From: DAOSWM01 sp035380045
Lineage (GTDB): Bacteria; Bacteroidota; Bacteroidia; Bacteroidales; Tenuifilaceae
Direction: 5' to 3'
Assembly: GCA_035380045.1 (NCBI GenBank)
Contig: DAOSWM010000063.1
Location: forward strand, 1-16,693
Length of the DNA: 16,693 bases
Part shown: positions 1-6,516 of the stretch, in pieces
How positions within the stretch are numbered: position 1 is the stretch's first letter
Layout of the letters: each line of letters opens with the position of its first letter
Program-made: the position numbers and the translations under genes
Notes under the pieces: generated by a model
The model's input: the letters and a program-made list of their open reading frames with translations, nothing else
The model's database searches: none
What the model was told of the DNA's origin: nothing

Positions 1-46
1 ATTCACCAATTCACCCATTTACTTTACCACTTCCGTAGGATTGGAA

Positions 47-135
47 GACTTTCCATCGTCCGTAGGACATGGAAACGTCTGGTAAATTGTTGACGTTTCC
101 ATGTCCGCAAAAGAACGAGCGGACGATGGAAAGTC
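47..135. repeat. Nested inverted repeat upstream of the MscS-family gene
   Basis: Two perfect inverted repeats are nested. The outer arms (16 bp) are 47-62 and 120-135; the inner arms (15 bp) are 65-79 and 92-106, closing a 12-nt loop. An asymmetric internal loop separates them (2 nt on the left, 13 nt on the right). A related direct repeat, TCCGTAGGA, occurs at 32-40 and 59-67. No convincing gene lies in 1-265; short reading frames here only run through the palindrome. It could be a transcribed hairpin, a terminator for a gene left of the window, or a decayed small mobile repeat. Confidence 0.7.
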
Positions 136-265
136 ATTCCGTCGCTCCCGCAAAAGACATAAGTCAGAAGTTTGCAGTTTGCCAACTGCCAACTGATGTC
201 CCCTCCCAAACTTGTCCCTTTGCACTATTTTTGCTAGTTTTGTATGGAAAATAAAATAAATAGTT

Positions 266-1558
266 ATGGTTGAACAAGTTATTGAAGAAAGAGTTACAAA
301 AAGTTACCCGTTTCTGGAAAATTTTGAGCAGTGGTTGCAGTCTGTTGGACTTACACCCGAGCTGGCCCAATTCTCAAAGGTTGCCATTTCAATAGTTGCC
401 ATTATTGTAATTGCAATTCTTGCTAACTACATCACAAAAAAAATTATTGTGGCTGGTTTAACTAAGCTTAGCCGAAAAACAAAAAGCGTTTGGGACGATT
501 ACCTGGTTGAAAGGAAGGTTCTTCGAAAACTTTCCCATCTGGCTCCGGCTCTGGTAATTCAGTTTACTATTGGAGTTGCGCTCTACGATTACAGCCCCTC
601 AATTACACTTCTGGTTGAGAAGTTTACCTACATTTATATTGCTGCTGTGTGTGTGCTTGTGCTCAGCTCTTTCCTCGATGCGATGCACGACATATACCAA
701 ACGCTTGAGGTTTCCAAAACCCGACCCATAAAGGGGTACGTTCAGCTTCTAAAGATTGTAGTTTACATTTTTGGGGGAATTATTGTCATTTCAATACTCT
801 TCAATAAAAACCCAATGAACCTGCTGGTTGGGATGGGCGCTTCTGCCGCAATTCTCATGTTGGTTTTCAAGGATACAATTCTTGGGTTGGTTGCATCGGT
901 GCAGGTTTCGGCCAACAACATGGTGAAGCCCGGCGATTGGATTGAAATGCCAAGCCGTAAGGCCGATGGAACGGTACTTGAAATTACGCTCAACACGGTG
1001 AAGGTTCAAAACTGGGATCGAACAATTAGCACAATTCCAACCTACGCGCTGGTTTCCGAAAGTTTTACCAACTGGAAGGGAATGGAGGAGTCGGATGGCC
1101 GACGAATAAAACGCTCCATATACATCGATATGCGCAGCGTAAAGTTCTGTCCTCCTGAGCTAATTGAGAAGCTTAAGCGGATACATTTTGTTAAGGATTA
1201 CATTGAGCAGCGCTCAAAGGAAATTGAGGAGTTTAATGTTAAAATGGGCTACGATACAACCATGCCGGTTAACGGGCGGCGAATGACGAATCTCGGAATT
1301 TTTAGGCGTTACCTGGAGTTCTACCTTAAGAATAACCCCAAAATAAATCAAGGAGCAACCCTTATGGTTAGGCAGCTACAGCCCACGGAGCAGGGGATTC
1401 CGATTGAAATTTACTGCTTCTCAACAGAGAAAGCGTGGGTTATTTACGAAGGCGTTCAGGCCGATATTTTCGACCATGTACTGTCGGTGGTTCCCGAGTT
1501 TGAACTTCGCATCTTCCAAAATCCATCGGGCGAGGATTTTCAACGCTTAGTTAACTAA
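266..1558 (+). CDS. Mechanosensitive ion channel, MscS family, YbdG-like
   Basis: A 430-residue inner-membrane protein that should open under membrane tension and release solutes during hypo-osmotic shock. About five hydrophobic segments are visible near residues 37-58, 90-107, 118-138, 160-178 and 183-210. The last is the pore-lining helix, rich in Gly and Ala (LLVGMGASAAILMLVFKDT). It is followed by the MscS beta domain, with VKPGDWIEM and the motif TVLEITLNTVKVQNWD. The length, the extra N-terminal helices and the sequence style resemble E. coli YbdG (about 415 residues) rather than the three-helix MscS. The ATG has only an A-rich leader, normal for this phylum. It is a single gene, convergent with the tautomerase. 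Family assignment is firm; the gating threshold cannot be inferred. Confidence 0.9.
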   Translation: MVEQVIEERVTKSYPFLENFEQWLQSVGLTPELAQFSKVAISIVAIIVIAILANYITKKIIVAGLTKLSRKTKSVWDDYLVERKVLRKLSHLAPALVIQFTIGVALYDYSPSITLLVEKFTYIYIAAVCVLVLSSFLDAMHDIYQTLEVSKTRPIKGYVQLLKIVVYIFGGIIVISILFNKNPMNLLVGMGASAAILMLVFKDTILGLVASVQVSANNMVKPGDWIEMPSRKADGTVLEITLNTVKVQNWDRTISTIPTYALVSESFTNWKGMEESDGRRIKRSIYIDMRSVKFCPPELIEKLKRIHFVKDYIEQRSKEIEEFNVKMGYDTTMPVNGRRMTNLGIFRRYLEFYLKNNPKINQGATLMVRQLQPTEQGIPIEIYCFSTEKAWVIYEGVQADIFDHVLSVVPEFELRIFQNPSGEDFQRLVN

Positions 1559-1565
1559 CTATTAT

Positions 1566-1594
1566 CCGTCCGACCGCTTTGAGCGGTCAGACGG
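1566..1594. repeat. Palindromic hairpin, copy 1
   Basis: The arms 1566-1578 (CCGTCCGACCGCT) and 1582-1594 (AGCGGTCAGACGG) pair over 13 positions with one C-A mismatch and a 3-nt loop. It begins 8 nt after the channel stop codon and lies between two convergent genes, so a bidirectional terminator is plausible, but no clear U-tract follows. A near-identical copy is at 3940-3968. The rest of the spacer to 1680 contains no gene. Confidence 0.75.
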
Positions 1595-1680
1595 GTTAAA
1601 AGAATCTGCACCAATCCGATAAATCCGTTTAACTTGCCTGCCAACAGACAGTTCTGCGTTCCATTACCCATTCAACCGAT

Positions 1681-2082
1681 TTAACCTCTTGGTGGTTCAT
1701 CGTTAGCGTAGTTTCCAAAAATCTCTGAGGCAGGTATTCCGCCTCTTATTCCCCAGTTTTCAGCAGGTTGCTCATTGAGGATTATCGTAATATCATTCGG
1801 CGGAATTTCAAGTTCCTGCGAAAGATTTCCAACAACATCGCGGTAGAAACACTTTTTTGTCTCAAAATTCCGCCCTTTTATCAGGGTTACTTCTATTACC
1901 GTATAGAAATCAGAATGTCCCTTGTGCTCAAAGTTTGCAGGGCTGTGCTCTGTTAATATCTGTCGCCTGTCGCCCTTTGGAAGGCCAATCCATTTTACCA
2001 TTGCATGGTAAATAACATCCAGCATTTTCTGCTTGTAAAGGTTGCTTTTTCCTTCAATTATATCAATCCGTACTATTGGCAT
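1681..2082 (-). CDS. Tautomerase superfamily protein with catalytic Pro1
   Basis: A 133-residue protein starting MPIVRIDIIEG. Once the initiator Met is removed, the N-terminal proline acts as the catalytic base in 4-oxalocrotonate tautomerase superfamily enzymes. The rest matches the longer, roughly 115-130 residue branch: a first half ending near RRQILTEHSP and a second beta-alpha half with FYTVIEVTLIKGR and PPNDITIILNEQPAENWGIRGG. The length is about twice that of the 62-residue 4-OT subunits, consistent with a fused two-motif fold. The physiological substrate is unknown. It is monocistronic, convergent with the MscS gene and divergent from the peroxide operon (about 150 bp between starts). 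Confidence 0.85.
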   Translation of the reverse strand: MPIVRIDIIEGKSNLYKQKMLDVIYHAMVKWIGLPKGDRRQILTEHSPANFEHKGHSDFYTVIEVTLIKGRNFETKKCFYRDVVGNLSQELEIPPNDITIILNEQPAENWGIRGGIPASEIFGNYANDEPPRG

Positions 2083-2163
2083 TGCGTTGGTATTTAGTTA
2101 GATAATGGGTTTTGTGACAGTTGCGCTTCACATTAAAATTAAGCTAATTATACCTTTTTTCTA

Positions 2164-2194
2164 TTGACTTTTGAACATTTTTTTTGTACCTTTG
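2164..2194 (+). promoter_or_regulatory. Bacteroidota-type promoter of the perR-dpsL-prx operon
   Basis: TTG at 2164-2166 and TACCTTTG at 2187-2194 are separated by 20 nt, fitting the phylum's TTG...TAnnTTTG sigma-A consensus. Transcription should start near 2200, about 30 nt before the repressor ATG. It is the clearest promoter in the window. Confidence 0.7.
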
Positions 2195-2202
2195 TTCCTA
2201 AA

Positions 2203-2217
2203 TAAGAATAATTCCTA
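2203..2217. promoter_or_regulatory. Candidate Fur/PerR-family operator
   Basis: TAAGAAT-A-ATTCCTA is a 7-1-7 inverted repeat with one mismatch and the AATnATT core typical of Fur-superfamily boxes. It lies just downstream of the -7 element, over or beside the predicted transcription start, where bound repressor would block initiation. The heptamer TTCCTAA is also directly repeated at 2195-2201 and 2212-2218. Binding of the adjacent PerR-like protein is inference. Confidence 0.5.
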
Positions 2218-2232
2218 ACAAGTATTCATTCT

Positions 2233-2661
2233 ATGGAAGTGGTTGAGCTTACAAAAATTTTATCTGAGAAAGGGTTGAAGGTAACCCCTCAGAGAATAGC
2301 AGTAATGGATGCTTTGGTTACGATGAGAAATCATCCAAACACGGAGTCGGTTATTGATTTTGTACGAAAAAACCATCCGTACATTGCAGTGGGTACAGTA
2401 TATAAAACGCTTGAAACCTTTGTGGATAAAGGGATTCTTAAGAAGGTGAAAACCGATAACGATGTGACGCGATACGACTACGAAATGTGTAAGCATCATC
2501 ATATATACTGCGAGGAATGCGACATAATTGAGGATTACGTTGATGAGGAGTTGGATAAGCTACTAAATGAATATTTTAAGAAAAAAAGGATTCCAAAATT
2601 TGATATTAAAGAGCTTAAGCTACATATCATTGGTAACTATAAAAATCATAAACCAACCTAA
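2233..2661 (+). CDS. perR: PerR-like Fur-family peroxide-sensing repressor
   Basis: A 142-residue Fur-superfamily repressor. The N-terminal winged helix (about 1-80) contains KVTPQRIAVMDAL and GTVYKTLETFVDKG. Against B. subtilis PerR the ligands of the regulatory iron site align with a constant offset of three: H34, D82, H88, H90 and D101 for H37, D85, H91, H93 and D104. Aspartate rather than glutamate at the last position is the residue linked to peroxide sensing in PerR. C93 and C96 supply the first structural-zinc pair, but the usual C-terminal CxxC is absent; the tail ends HIIGNYKNHKPT. It is the first gene of an operon with thioferritin and peroxiredoxin, which supports a PerR rather than Fur or Zur role. 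Family is certain; the PerR subtype is well supported but unproven. Confidence 0.85.
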   Translation: MEVVELTKILSEKGLKVTPQRIAVMDALVTMRNHPNTESVIDFVRKNHPYIAVGTVYKTLETFVDKGILKKVKTDNDVTRYDYEMCKHHHIYCEECDIIEDYVDEELDKLLNEYFKKKRIPKFDIKELKLHIIGNYKNHKPT

Positions 2662-2673
2662 ATCCGAATTGTT

Positions 2674-3186
2674 ATGGGAAAAGAATCAAAACTTATCGCA
2701 TCTGTAGATGTTGAAAAACTTATCGAAATTTTAAATGCTGCGCTAGCAGAAGAGTGGCTGGCTTTTTACCAGTACTGGATTGGTGCCCGTGTAATGGAGG
2801 GCCCAATGCGCAGCGAGGTTGAACCCGAACTTCTTCTGCATGCAGATCAGGAGCTGAACCACGCAGTGATGGTGGCCGATCGTATTATCCAGCTGGGTGG
2901 CACGCCCATTCTGCATCCGCAGGATTGGTTCAAGAAAGCCGGTTGCGACTACGACGCACCAACCGATCCCTACATCGAGGCCATTCTTGAACAGAATTTG
3001 AAAGGCGAGCGTTGCGCCATTCGCAGGTATAACGAAATTGCCAGCATGACCGCAGGCAAGGACCACATGACTCACCAAATGGCAACCCAAATCCTTGCCG
3101 AAGAAATTGAGCACGAGGATGATATTGAAGCTTGGATGACCGATATTGAGCGAATGAAGGAGGAACTCAGAAAATTGAAATTGTAA
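2674..3186 (+). CDS. Dps-like ferritin (DPSL, thioferritin)
   Basis: A 170-residue four-helix ferritin-like protein that should form a hollow 12-subunit shell, oxidising Fe(II) with peroxide and storing the iron, so limiting hydroxyl-radical formation. Likely ferroxidase ligands are E27, E60, H63, E112, E144 and H147, giving the bacterioferritin-like pattern. Two cysteines, C91 and C114, are 23 residues apart, close to the conserved cysteine pair flanking the metal site in Sulfolobus DPSL; this pair separates the class from ordinary Dps and bacterioferritin. It starts 12 nt after perR and is followed 32 nt later by the peroxiredoxin. The alternative label is a generic bacterioferritin-type protein. 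Confidence 0.85.
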   Translation: MGKESKLIASVDVEKLIEILNAALAEEWLAFYQYWIGARVMEGPMRSEVEPELLLHADQELNHAVMVADRIIQLGGTPILHPQDWFKKAGCDYDAPTDPYIEAILEQNLKGERCAIRRYNEIASMTAGKDHMTHQMATQILAEEIEHEDDIEAWMTDIERMKEELRKLKL

Positions 3187-3218
3187 TTTTTTATGTTTAA
3201 CAAATAATAATAACAAAA

Positions 3219-3926
3219 ATGGAAGAAAATCAAGTTTTTACAATGCCACGTATTGGCGACAAAGCGCCTGAATTTAAGGCGGTAACAACCCAGGGCGAAA
3301 TTAATTTCCCTGCCGATTACAAGGGAAGCTGGGTAATCCTATTCAGCCATCCGGCCGACTTTACTCCGGTTTGTACTTCGGAGTTTATGACATTTGCCAC
3401 CATGGAAGATAAGTTTGCCGAGGCAAACACAAAGCTGGTTGGATTGTCAGTTGATGGCCTGTACAGCCACATTGCATGGCTGCGTACAATTAAGGAGAAA
3501 ATTGAGTACAAGGGCATGAAGGATGTTGAGGTGAAGTTCCCTCTAATTGAGGATATCACCATGGAGGTTGCCAAAAAGTACGGCATGATGATGCCGGGCG
3601 AAAGCAACACCAAGGCCGTTCGTGCTGTGTTTGTAATTGACCCTAACGGAATTATTCGCACAATAATTTACTATCCGCTCAGCTTGGGCCGGAATTTCGA
3701 TGAGCTTTACCGCGTGGTTGTTGCGCTGCAAACTGCCGATGCGTTTCAAATTGCAACCCCAGCCGACTGGCGTCCGGGCGATGACGTGATTATTTCACCC
3801 GCAGGTTCATGCGGAATGGCCAAGGAGAGGATGGAGAGCTCCGACCTCGATTGCAAGGATTGGTTCTTCTGCACCAAGAAGCTCGATAAGGATAAGGTGC
3901 TCAGTACTGTCCTTAAGAAGAAGTAA
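3219..3926 (+). CDS. Peroxiredoxin, Prx6/archaeal type
   Basis: A 235-residue AhpC/TSA-fold peroxidase that reduces H2O2 and organic peroxides. The peroxidatic cysteine is C52 in the motif PADFTPVCTSEF (PxxxTxxC), and an NTKAVRAVFVIDPNG segment supplies the conserved Arg. The long C-terminal extension carries C198, C212 and C218. The six-residue spacing of the last two (CKDWFFC) matches the C207/C213 arrangement of the Aeropyrum pernix thioredoxin peroxidase, so this is probably a Prx6-class enzyme with C-terminal resolving cysteines rather than a strict 1-Cys enzyme. It is the last gene of the perR-dpsL-prx operon and is followed by two hairpins. Confidence 0.92.
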   Translation: MEENQVFTMPRIGDKAPEFKAVTTQGEINFPADYKGSWVILFSHPADFTPVCTSEFMTFATMEDKFAEANTKLVGLSVDGLYSHIAWLRTIKEKIEYKGMKDVEVKFPLIEDITMEVAKKYGMMMPGESNTKAVRAVFVIDPNGIIRTIIYYPLSLGRNFDELYRVVVALQTADAFQIATPADWRPGDDVIISPAGSCGMAKERMESSDLDCKDWFFCTKKLDKDKVLSTVLKKK

Positions 3927-3939
3927 TTTATTTCTATAC

Positions 3940-3968
3940 CCGTCCGACCGCTCAAAGTGGTCAGACGG
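3940..3968. repeat. Palindromic hairpin, copy 2
   Basis: The same 13-nt left arm as copy 1 (1566-1578) pairs with 3956-3968, with the C-A mismatch at the same place and one extra G-T wobble. The centre of this copy (CTCAAAG) is the reverse complement of the centre of copy 1 (CTTTGAG). It begins 14 nt after the peroxiredoxin stop codon. Confidence 0.75.
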
Positions 3969-3983
3969 CTAAAAGTAGAATTT

Positions 3984-4013
3984 AAAGCGATGGAATTTCC
4001 CATCGCTTTTTTT
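3984..4013 (+). terminator. Intrinsic terminator of the peroxide-stress operon
   Basis: A perfect 10-bp stem (3984-3993 AAAGCGATGG with 4000-4009 CCATCGCTTT) has a 6-nt loop and is followed by a T-rich run. This is a textbook Rho-independent terminator; the symmetric A and T flanks would let it work in both directions. Confidence 0.88.
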
Positions 4014-4030
4014 GTTTTTAAACGAAATGC

Positions 4031-4060
4031 TTGCTGAGTTATCAAAGTTTAGTATTTTTC
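4031..4060 (+). promoter_or_regulatory. Probable promoter of the DPP IV-family gene
   Basis: TTG at 4031-4033 and TATTTTTC at 4053-4060 are 19 nt apart; the -7 box differs from TAnnTTTG only in its last base. The leader to the ATG would be about 35 nt. Confidence 0.45.
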
Positions 4061-4101
4061 AAAAAAAATGAATTAGTAAAGTTTACATAAAAATTTTCGT
4101 T

Positions 4102-6285
4102 ATGAGAAAACCTTCCAAATTATTGTTGCTTGCCATTCTGTTGGCTGGCTTTGCGCTCATTTCTTTCGGTCAGGATGCAAAGAAAAAAATTACAATTGAT
4201 GATATTACCTCGCTTGGCACCTTTCGCCAGAAATCGGTTTACGGTATTGTTTCTATGAAAAGTGGTGAAAGTTACACCGTTAGCGAAGCCCGGAAGCGAA
4301 TAGTTCAGTACAGCTACAAAACCGGTGAGCAGGAGAAGGTACTCTTCGATTTTGAGGAGGCTGAACTTTCCGACCCAGACCATTTCACCGGGTACAAGCT
4401 TAGCCCCGACGAGACCATGATTCTTATGGAAACCGAGCGGGTTCCCATTTATCGCCACTCCTATAAGGCTAACTATTTTATATACACCATTGCCGACAAA
4501 TCTATTAAGCCGCTTTCGGAGAATGGTTTGCAGCAGTTGGCAACCTTCTCGCCCAATGGGAAAACCATCGCATTTGTTCGTGACAACAACATATTTCTTG
4601 TTGATGTTGAAACTGGCGAGGAGAAACAAATAACCAGCGATGGAAAGTTCAACTTCATTATTAACGGTGCTGCCGACTGGGTTTACGAGGAGGAGTTTGC
4701 GCTAAAAACTGCAATGCAGTGGTCGCCCGATGGCAAAAAGTTAGCCTTCTTCCGCTTCGATGAAACCAACGTGAAGGAGTTTAACATGACCTACTTCAAC
4801 AACGAGTTGTACCCAGAAAACTACGCCTTTAAGTATCCAAAGGCAGGCGAGGCCAACTCAATTGTTAGCATTCATGTGTACGACCTGGAATCGGAAAATA
4901 CAGCTAAAATGGATATCGGAGAGGAAACCGACCAGTACATTGCCCGTATTAATTGGACAACCGATGCAAACACCCTTTCGATGATAAGGTTAAATCGTCT
5001 TCAAAATAAATTGGAAATTCTTTTGGCCGATGCCAAAACGGGTTCGTCAAAAGTGCTGTACGCCGAGGAGAATAAGTTTTACATTGAGGAGCCAACCGAC
5101 GACTACCTAACTTTTACCGATGATGGGAAATACTTCGTAATTACAAGCGAAATGGATGGTAGGAATCATGTTTACCTCTACAATATGGACGGAACGCTTG
5201 CCAAAAAGTTAACAACTGGTGAAAACGAAGTTTTCAAAATTTATGGTGTCGACAGCAAAAAGGGGCTTGTTTACTACCAGGCGCTCGACAATTCGCCGTT
5301 GAACAAAGCGGTTTACTCAGTGAGTTTCGATGGCAAAAAAAACACAAAACTTTCAACTCTTGAAGGAACAAATTCTGCTTCGTTTAGCAACGGATTCAAG
5401 TACTTTATTCACTTTCATTCGAGCGTGAGCATACCCAACGTGGTTTCGCTGCACAACCAGAAGGGCAAGCTAATTCGTAACCTTGAGGAGAACGAAGAGC
5501 TGAAAAGTAGGATTTCTGAATACGAGATTCCAGCTAAAGAATTTTTCACGTTCAAAACCTCTGAGGATATTGAATTGAACGGTTATATGCTTAAACCGCT
5601 TGGTTTCGATGAAACAAAAAAGTATCCAGTTTTAATGTACCAGTACAGCGGTCCAGGTTCACAGGAAGTTGTAAATCGCTGGGGAATCGACTGGGATGAA
5701 TATTTGGCTTCAGAAGGTTACCTTGTTGTTTGCGTTGATGGCAGAGGAACCGGTGGTCGTGGTGAAGAGTTCAAGAAAATGACCTACGGCCAGATGGGCT
5801 ACTTCGAATCCATCGACCAAATTGAGTCAGCGAAGTATTTACAAACTCTTCCGTATGTTGAACCTGAAAGAATTGGAATTTGGGGTTGGAGCTACGGAGG
5901 CTACATGTCGTCGCTTTGCCTTTTTAAGGCGCCCGAGGTTTTTAAAATGGCCATTGCGGTTGCTCCGGTAACCAACTGGCGCTACTACGACAGCGTTTAC
6001 ACCGAGCGTTTTATGGGATTGCCTCAGCTGAATCCAAACGGTTACGACGATAACTCGCCCATAAACCATGCTGAAAAGTTGCAGGGGAAACTACTTCTGG
6101 TTCACGGAACCGGCGACGATAACGTGCACATGCAAAATACGATGGAACTTGCCGAGAGGCTGATTCAGGCAAACAAACCTTTCGACATGATGCTATACCC
6201 CGACAGGAACCATAGCATTTATGGGAATAACGCACGGCAGCATCTGTACAACTTGCTAACTCGATACGTTAAGGAAAACTTATAG
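4102..6285 (+). CDS. Secreted dipeptidyl peptidase IV family serine peptidase (S9B)
   Basis: A 727-residue exported peptidase, the usual length for DPP IV. Residues 1-24 are a signal peptide (basic start, Leu/Ala core, ending SFGQ), so it acts in the periplasm or at the surface. A beta-propeller half (to about residue 480) contains DWVYEEEF at 192-199; the corresponding glutamates in human DPP4 (E205/E206) bind the substrate amino terminus, which favours release of N-terminal X-Pro or X-Ala dipeptides. The C-terminal alpha/beta hydrolase has the triad S597 (GWSYGG), D672 (HGTGDDNVH) and H704 (DRNHSIYG), all intact. It is a single gene with its own promoter. A role in peptide feeding is inference from the family. 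Confidence 0.93.
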   Translation: MRKPSKLLLLAILLAGFALISFGQDAKKKITIDDITSLGTFRQKSVYGIVSMKSGESYTVSEARKRIVQYSYKTGEQEKVLFDFEEAELSDPDHFTGYKLSPDETMILMETERVPIYRHSYKANYFIYTIADKSIKPLSENGLQQLATFSPNGKTIAFVRDNNIFLVDVETGEEKQITSDGKFNFIINGAADWVYEEEFALKTAMQWSPDGKKLAFFRFDETNVKEFNMTYFNNELYPENYAFKYPKAGEANSIVSIHVYDLESENTAKMDIGEETDQYIARINWTTDANTLSMIRLNRLQNKLEILLADAKTGSSKVLYAEENKFYIEEPTDDYLTFTDDGKYFVITSEMDGRNHVYLYNMDGTLAKKLTTGENEVFKIYGVDSKKGLVYYQALDNSPLNKAVYSVSFDGKKNTKLSTLEGTNSASFSNGFKYFIHFHSSVSIPNVVSLHNQKGKLIRNLEENEELKSRISEYEIPAKEFFTFKTSEDIELNGYMLKPLGFDETKKYPVLMYQYSGPGSQEVVNRWGIDWDEYLASEGYLVVCVDGRGTGGRGEEFKKMTYGQMGYFESIDQIESAKYLQTLPYVEPERIGIWGWSYGGYMSSLCLFKAPEVFKMAIAVAPVTNWRYYDSVYTERFMGLPQLNPNGYDDNSPINHAEKLQGKLLLVHGTGDDNVHMQNTMELAERLIQANKPFDMMLYPDRNHSIYGNNARQHLYNLLTRYVKENL

Positions 6286-6296
6286 TGAATAGAAGA

Positions 6297-6447
6297 GGGT
6301 GTCTCAAAAGTTAAAAAGGATTAGATTTACTACTCTGTGGAACTCTGTGATTCCGCTGAGCTACACTGTGATACAATAAATTATAAATTTCACAGAGTTT
6401 TTCAGTATCCTTCACAGAGTCACACAATGAACTTTTGAGACAGCCCC
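6297..6447. mobile_element. MITE-like inverted-repeat element
   Basis: A 151-bp non-coding segment begins GGGTGTCTCAAAAGTT (6297-6312) and ends with its near-perfect reverse complement at 6430-6446 (13 bp perfect, then GGG/CCC beyond a one-base bulge). Inside, the octamer ACTCTGTG occurs twice (6332-6339, 6342-6349) and its reverse complement CACAGAGT twice (6391-6398, 6413-6420). No coding capacity is seen. The right end runs into a T-tract (6448-6453), so the element could also terminate transcription of the peptidase gene. No target-site duplication is obvious. Confidence 0.5.
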
Positions 6448-6488
6448 TTTTTTATTAGTAACAGAGGGACTTCTTATTCCGAAAGTGG

Positions 6489-6496
6489 TAACTTTG
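6489..6496 (+). promoter_or_regulatory. -7 promoter element before the DAHP synthase gene
   Basis: TAACTTTG matches TAnnTTTG exactly and ends 20 nt before the ATG. No good -33 TTG is seen at the expected distance, so this is only half a promoter on sequence grounds. Confidence 0.4.
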
Positions 6497-6516
6497 CAAA
6501 GTAATTGATAACCTAA

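Noticed and set aside
1597..1680. Possible short gene or site in the spacer after the first palindrome
   Set aside because: Only degenerate short repeats are visible (for example AATCCG and AACCGATTT); no start with a credible reading frame and no stable hairpin.
2743..3216. 157-codon open frame on the minus strand opposite the thioferritin
   Set aside because: Lies antisense to a gene with clear ferritin motifs; its translation is low-complexity hydrophobic and matches nothing recognisable.
4120..4629. 169-codon minus-strand frame opposite the DPP IV-family gene
   Set aside because: Shadow of a strongly supported peptidase gene; no recognisable domain or start context.
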